Shown here piece after piece: positions 6,372-9,129 of a stretch of DNA of 9,129 nt. The position numbers and the translations under genes were made by a program. The stretch is from assembly GCA_023419175.1 (NCBI GenBank), contig JAEZYG010000082.1, positions 1 through 9,129 on the forward strand. Direction: 5' to 3'. This stretch comes from Actinomycetes bacterium. Lineage in GTDB: Bacteria > Actinomycetota > Actinomycetes > Propionibacteriales > Propionibacteriaceae. Position 1 is the stretch's first letter, and each line of letters opens with the position of its first letter. A model generated the notes under the pieces. That model searched no databases and had not been told where the DNA came from. It worked only from the letters and a program-made list of their open reading frames with translations.

Positions 6372-6566
6372 TCACTTGGTGATCTCGTCCGCGATGTCCT
6401 TGGCAGCGTCCTTGAGCTCTTCACCGGCCTGCTTTGCCTTGCCCTTAGCCTGATCTGCCATGCCTTCAGCCTTGAGCTTATTGTTATCGGTCAGGTCGCC
6501 GACAGCTTCTTTCACCTTGCCGCCGAGCTCCTCAGCCTTATTTTTGATGTCGTCTCCAAGTCCCAT
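6372..6566 (-). CDS. CsbD-family small stress protein
   Basis: A 64-residue, highly charged, Ala/Lys/Glu-rich helical protein starting MGLGDDIKNKAEELGGKVKE and continuing DLTDNNKLKAEGMADQAKGK, the hallmark layout of the CsbD family. CsbD of Bacillus subtilis belongs to the SigB general-stress regulon; the biochemical role of the family is not known. The start is fixed at ATG 6566 by AAAGGAA (6572-6578), 5 nt upstream, and by the family N-terminus. An in-frame extension up to 6710 exists but is low in family-like content and was not used. The 188-bp gap upstream must contain the promoter; TTGACT lies near 6628 but I see no good -10 at the right distance and no clear SigB-type motif. Confidence 0.9.
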   Translation of the reverse strand: MGLGDDIKNKAEELGGKVKEAVGDLTDNNKLKAEGMADQAKGKAKQAGEELKDAAKDIADEITK

Positions 6567-6690
6567 GGTGATTCCTTTCACTGTGTGGGTGCTTTTGCCC
6601 CCGTTACCTTCCACACTAGCTAGGGAGTCAATAGTTGGAGACAAAACGAAGAAAAAAGTGGAGAAAAATCCTTCTTTACGCTCTGCGCGT

Positions 6691-6748
6691 ATTCTCTGTT
6701 GATCTTTCAACTAGGTGATTTTATCTCCGTTCGAGGAGAACAGAGAAT
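6691..6748. repeat. 10-bp inverted repeat enclosing two smaller hairpins
   Basis: ATTCTCTGTT (6691-6700) and AACAGAGAAT (6739-6748) are exact complements 38 nt apart. Inside are GTTGA/TCAAC (6698-6702 with 6707-6711, 4-nt loop) and TCTCC/GGAGA (6724-6728 with 6735-6739, 6-nt loop). The RNA could fold as a three-way junction. It lies just after the methyltransferase stop and ahead of csbD, so it may be the operon's 3' end or a control element for csbD. No T tract follows directly on the minus strand. Confidence 0.6.
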
Positions 6749-6754
6749 TGCTGA

Positions 6755-7357
6755 CTAAGGCGCTTTATGAGAGATGGTAAGGATGCGGAATCCCTTGGCA
6801 GAGGCATATTTTTCGCAGGAGAACCCGCGGTCAATCAGCCAACGTTGTAAAGAATCTGCTCCAAGATTCTTCCCTACCACGCAGCGAGCTTCACCTGTGG
6901 AGGTAAGGCGTGGGAGCCAGAGTAAAAGCATCGTATGGAGAGCTTCTTTTCCGATACGGATAGGAGGATTTGAATAGATGAAATCGTAGCTACGCATTGA
7001 AAAATCCTCAGCGGTACCCACTTGAACGCGTTTGTCCACACCGTGCCGGATGGCGTTTTCGGCGGTCAGAATGCGAGCTAAAGAATTCACATCGACCGCA
7101 TCGACTTTCGCTTGAGGACAGCGTTTAGCCAAGGTGATCGCAATGGGGCCAAATCCGCACCCGAGATCGAGAATGCGTCCCGAAAAATCGGCAGGTGGCA
7201 TCGCAGCTTTTTTCAATAAAACGCTCGTCCCGATATCGAGACGATGAGAGCTGAAGACGCCTGGGGCTGAGAAGAAAGAATGATCGATCCCGTCAATAGG
7301 GACGGTGATGTCGATACGGCGCTCCAGATCGTCAGGAGTGTGGAAATAGTGGGTCAT
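6755..7357 (-). CDS. Class I SAM-dependent methyltransferase, RsmC-like (NPPI motif)
   Basis: A 200-residue Rossmann-fold methyltransferase. From ATG 7357 the protein begins THYFHTP, as is usual for this family. Motif I is ILDLGCGFG (62-70) for SAM binding, VDAVDVN (85-91) holds the acidic residue that contacts the SAM ribose, and motif IV is YSNPPIRIGK (128-137). NPP(F/I/Y) motifs mark N-methyltransferases acting on exocyclic amino groups, and the NPPI form with IRIGK is typical of the RsmC/RlmG group, which methylates a guanine N2 in rRNA. It is close to the size of the RsmC catalytic half alone, without the N-terminal domain of E. coli RsmC. The ATG follows the truA stop by a single base (TGA-T-ATG), implying translational coupling; a GTG at 7372 is an alternative that would overlap truA by 14 bp. 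The exact rRNA target is inferred. Confidence 0.82.
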   Translation of the reverse strand: MTHYFHTPDDLERRIDITVPIDGIDHSFFSAPGVFSSHRLDIGTSVLLKKAAMPPADFSGRILDLGCGFGPIAITLAKRCPQAKVDAVDVNSLARILTAENAIRHGVDKRVQVGTAEDFSMRSYDFIYSNPPIRIGKEALHTMLLLWLPRLTSTGEARCVVGKNLGADSLQRWLIDRGFSCEKYASAKGFRILTISHKAP

Positions 7358-7358
7358 A

Positions 7359-8177
7359 TCAGTCGCAATCACATGGGAGTTCGGGCAAGGTGCGCATGGA
7401 ACGAGATTCTCTCGCTCGTTCGGCTAGTCGATCATCGTCAGGATATCCCACCTGCTCTAAGCACAGTCCGCGGGCTGCCATGACATGAATATCTCCAGCG
7501 CGTTCGTTAAGGGATGAGACCACCTCAAGCCAGTTCAGATCTCTGCGTCCGCTTCCAATAGCCGTCAATGCCCCCATCAAGGAGCGCACCATGGAATGAC
7601 AGAAGGCGTCTGCCTTGACGGTAGTGACTATCATCCCATCATCCAAACGGTGGGTCGTTAACTCCATCAAAGTGCGAATTGTGGTCGCGCCTTCCCTCTT
7701 CTTGCAGAAGGGGGCGAAATTGCGCAAACCGAGCAACATCGCTCCGGCACGATTCATCTGATCGATATCTAAAGAGGAATCGACAGATGTCACCATATGG
7801 CGCTGAAGAGGATCGATATGGCTATCTCTATCCCATATGCGATAGCGGTAGAGACGCCATATGGCGCTGAAACGAGCATCAAATCCTTCGGGAGCGATTG
7901 ACAAGGATTGTAAGACGATATCGTTGGGTAAAACGCGCCGTAGACGCCGTTTGAGCTGGTCGATATCGGTCATATCGTCCACATCGATATGGGCGACCTG
8001 CCCGAGGGCGTGAACTCCTGCATCGGTGCGCCCAGCGACTGTTAAAGGAATCTGTTCTCCTAAGAGGCGAGATAGCCAGATCTCGATATCGCCTTGGACG
8101 GTGCGAAGATGATTCTGGCGAGCCCATCCGTGAAAGGCGGAACCGTCATAGGACAGATCAAGCCGTAGACGCATCAT
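7359..8177 (-). CDS. truA: tRNA pseudouridine(38-40) synthase TruA
   Basis: A 272-residue TruA that isomerises uridines 38-40 in the tRNA anticodon stem. It opens with MRLRLDLSYDGSAFHGWARQ, has the catalytic motif AGRTDAGVHALGQ with Asp52, the RLYRYRIW strand, the FAPFCKKR segment that follows the central helix, and FCHSMVRSLMGAL near the C-terminus. All are family hallmarks, and length is normal. Tandem ATGs (8177, 8174) overlap the TGA of trmB. GGAG (8183-8180) is 2 nt before the first and 5 nt before the second, so the true start may be 8174, giving 271 residues. In many actinobacteria truA lies in the ribosomal-protein cluster after rplQ; here it sits between two RNA methyltransferases. 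Confidence 0.96.
   Translation of the reverse strand: MMRLRLDLSYDGSAFHGWARQNHLRTVQGDIEIWLSRLLGEQIPLTVAGRTDAGVHALGQVAHIDVDDMTDIDQLKRRLRRVLPNDIVLQSLSIAPEGFDARFSAIWRLYRYRIWDRDSHIDPLQRHMVTSVDSSLDIDQMNRAGAMLLGLRNFAPFCKKREGATTIRTLMELTTHRLDDGMIVTTVKADAFCHSMVRSLMGALTAIGSGRRDLNWLEVVSSLNERAGDIHVMAARGLCLEQVGYPDDDRLAERARESRSMRTLPELPCDCD
7793..7871. repeat. 15-bp direct repeat within truA
   Basis: CCATATGGCGCTGAA occurs at 7793-7807 and again at 7857-7871, 64 bp apart. The two copies are read in different frames of truA (one encodes part of LQRHMV, the other FSAIWR), so the repeat is at the DNA level and not a protein motif. It may be chance. Confidence 0.9.
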
Positions 8178-8917
8178 ATCTCCGTCCGCTTCATACGCTG
8201 ATAGCGTAATTCGTAGCTATGGCGTCCCTGGTTGAGGCCGCGTTGTTCGTAATGGCTGATTGGACGCTCTGGTCGCTCAGCCCAGGTGTCGGGATAGAGA
8301 TTGATCAGATCGGGTGAAGCGTCGAGTACAGAACGCATTTGCTCGGCATAATCAGGCCAATCGGTCGCCAAATACCAGGTGGCTCCATCGGCGAGACGAT
8401 CGCTGGCAAGAGAGGCGAAAGACGGATTGATCAAGCGTCTTTTATGGTGACGTTTCTTATGCCAAGGATCGGGAAAAAGGATGTGAAGTTCGCTGATGAA
8501 TCCTGAAGGGATCAAGCGTTCAAGTCCTTGGACTCCATCTGCTGCAATGATGCGGATATTGTCGATTCCCGCCGCTTCCGCTCTCATCATCGTCAAGGCG
8601 ATTGAGCGTTGAAAAACTTCGAAAGCCACATGGGAAGCCTCAGGGTGAGCGGCTGCTCTAGCGATGAAAGCCTCTCCAGCTCCCGAGCCGATCTCGACGA
8701 CCAGAGGGGAGGCGTCGATTCCCACAGGGCGTTGGAATAACTCGCTGAAATCCACCGTGGTTCCCTCCGGAATGGAGGTTTCAAATTCCCCTCGTGGAAG
8801 ATCGACAAGATAGCGCGATGAAAGACGGGTCAATGCGCGCTGTTGGGAATCGTTCATGCGAGAACTTCGACGGACGAACGAGACCACCGTCTTGTGGCGG
8901 GGCAGATGTGAAGGCAT
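8174..8917 (-). CDS. trmB: tRNA (guanine-N7-)-methyltransferase TrmB
   Basis: A 247-residue TrmB, which makes 7-methylguanosine at position 46 of tRNA using SAM. The N-terminal SFVRR (13-17) aligns with the conserved family start, so ATG 8917 is preferred over the internal ATG at 8857; an in-frame TAA two codons upstream excludes anything longer. VVEIGSGAGE (73-82) binds SAM. ELHILFPDPWHKKRHHKRRL (143-162) is the defining substrate motif, ATDWPDYAEQM follows (184-194), and SHYEQRGLNQGRHSYELRYQR (221-241) is the C-terminal guanine-binding region. It is the first gene of a trmB-truA-methyltransferase operon and overlaps truA by 4 bp. No Shine-Dalgarno is visible near the ATG, and a -10-like hexamer lies 6 nt upstream, so the message may be leaderless. 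Confidence 0.96.
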   Translation of the reverse strand: MPSHLPRHKTVVSFVRRSSRMNDSQQRALTRLSSRYLVDLPRGEFETSIPEGTTVDFSELFQRPVGIDASPLVVEIGSGAGEAFIARAAAHPEASHVAFEVFQRSIALTMMRAEAAGIDNIRIIAADGVQGLERLIPSGFISELHILFPDPWHKKRHHKRRLINPSFASLASDRLADGATWYLATDWPDYAEQMRSVLDASPDLINLYPDTWAERPERPISHYEQRGLNQGRHSYELRYQRMKRTEI

Positions 8918-8923
8918 GGATTA

Positions 8924-8952
8924 ACACTATCGGCAGCGACCTTTCCTTTCAT
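8924..8952 (-). promoter_or_regulatory. Candidate leaderless promoter of trmB
   Basis: On the minus strand ATGAAA (8952-8947, 4 of 6 matches to TTGACA) is followed after 17 nt by TAGTGT (8929-8924), a TANNNT-type -10. Six nucleotides then lead to the ATG, so the start of transcription would coincide with the start codon. The nearest purine-rich AAAGGAAAGG is about 20 nt upstream, too far for a Shine-Dalgarno. Confidence 0.4.
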
Positions 8953-9054
8953 ATATCGATAGGGAGACACTCCCAAGCTCATGGCGGAAATAGCATCTGA
9001 CAAGGTTAAACACTTTCAGCTAAAGGTTCGATGTGCGCATTTCGCTCAAAAGCC

Positions 9055-9129
9055 CTAGAGTAGAGAAGCGATCACGCGAGTGAGCGTTCCCCGGTTGGTC
9101 TGCCGGCAGGGCCCGCCTGACTTTGAATC
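9055..9129 (-). CDS. Possible C-terminal tail of an unidentified gene running off the right edge
   Basis: The minus strand is open from the edge to TAG at 9057, encoding 24 residues that end RGTLTRVIASLL. The composition is credible for coding DNA, and a same-strand gene before trmB would suit the layout. The piece is too short to identify. The opposite strand is also open from GTG at 9080 to the edge, so the assignment is uncertain. The 137 bp between here and trmB hold the proposed trmB promoter and a small GGGAG/CTCCC hairpin (8962-8974), with nothing else I can name. Confidence 0.3.
   Translation of the reverse strand, partial: DSKSGGPCRQTNRGTLTRVIASLL

Noticed and set aside
6567..6710. 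48-codon N-terminal extension of the CsbD protein
   Set aside because: The family N-terminus and a well-placed AAAGGAA favour ATG 6566; the extension is not CsbD-like and occupies the likely promoter region.
9061..9129. tRNA or other structured RNA at the right edge
   Set aside because: The GC-rich end suggested a tRNA arm, but no T-loop consensus or cloverleaf pairing could be drawn on either strand.
9080..9129. Start of a plus-strand gene at GTG 9080
   Set aside because: No ribosome site precedes it, and the overlapping minus-strand tail fits the gene direction of the region better; both remain unproven.

Overview
The window looks like a chromosomal segment from an actinobacterium (Actinomycetota) of moderate G+C. 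The evidence is an Rpf-type resuscitation-promoting factor, a sortase-anchored protein with the actinobacterial HxHxxxxFTKPG surface domain, two probable leaderless promoters, and the ordinary housekeeping content. A member of the Actinomycetales is plausible, but genus cannot be fixed from sequence reading alone. I see no insertion sequence, phage gene, CRISPR array, tRNA or rRNA.

Layout. The left edge (1-1009) carries a plus-strand pair: the C-terminal part of a GT4-type glycosyltransferase, coupled through an ATGA overlap to a transglutaminase-fold protein whose expected catalytic cysteine appears to be serine. This pair converges on everything else, which is read from the minus strand. 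In transcription order from the right the minus strand holds: possibly the tail of an unidentified gene at the edge; trmB, truA and an RsmC-like methyltransferase, tightly coupled as an RNA-modification operon; csbD (stress-type small protein); sodA (Mn/Fe superoxide dismutase); a 1090-residue LPXTG surface protein; and an RpfB-like muralytic enzyme.

How the genes fit together. The trmB-truA-rsmC block acts on tRNA and rRNA. csbD and sodA suggest stress protection. The two large minus-strand genes on the left act at the cell envelope: the LPXTG protein is of a kind usually associated with metal-uptake ABC transporters, and RpfB cleaves peptidoglycan. Each unit is separated by hairpins. The LPXTG gene ends in a 13-bp perfect stem followed by a T-rich tail, and sodA ends in a 10-bp perfect stem with a T tract.

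Most interesting signals: (1) a 15-bp Fur/Zur-like 7-1-7 palindrome in the promoter of the LPXTG gene, which would tie it to metal control although no transporter is in view; (2) the apparent Cys-to-Ser change in the transglutaminase-fold protein; (3) rpfB and trmB both lack a Shine-Dalgarno sequence and have -10-like hexamers 6-7 nt from the ATG, as expected for leaderless mRNAs; (4) a 10-bp inverted repeat enclosing two smaller hairpins between the methyltransferase and csbD; (5) a strong excess of GATC. I did not find a clearly new multi-gene system; the best leads are these separate observations.
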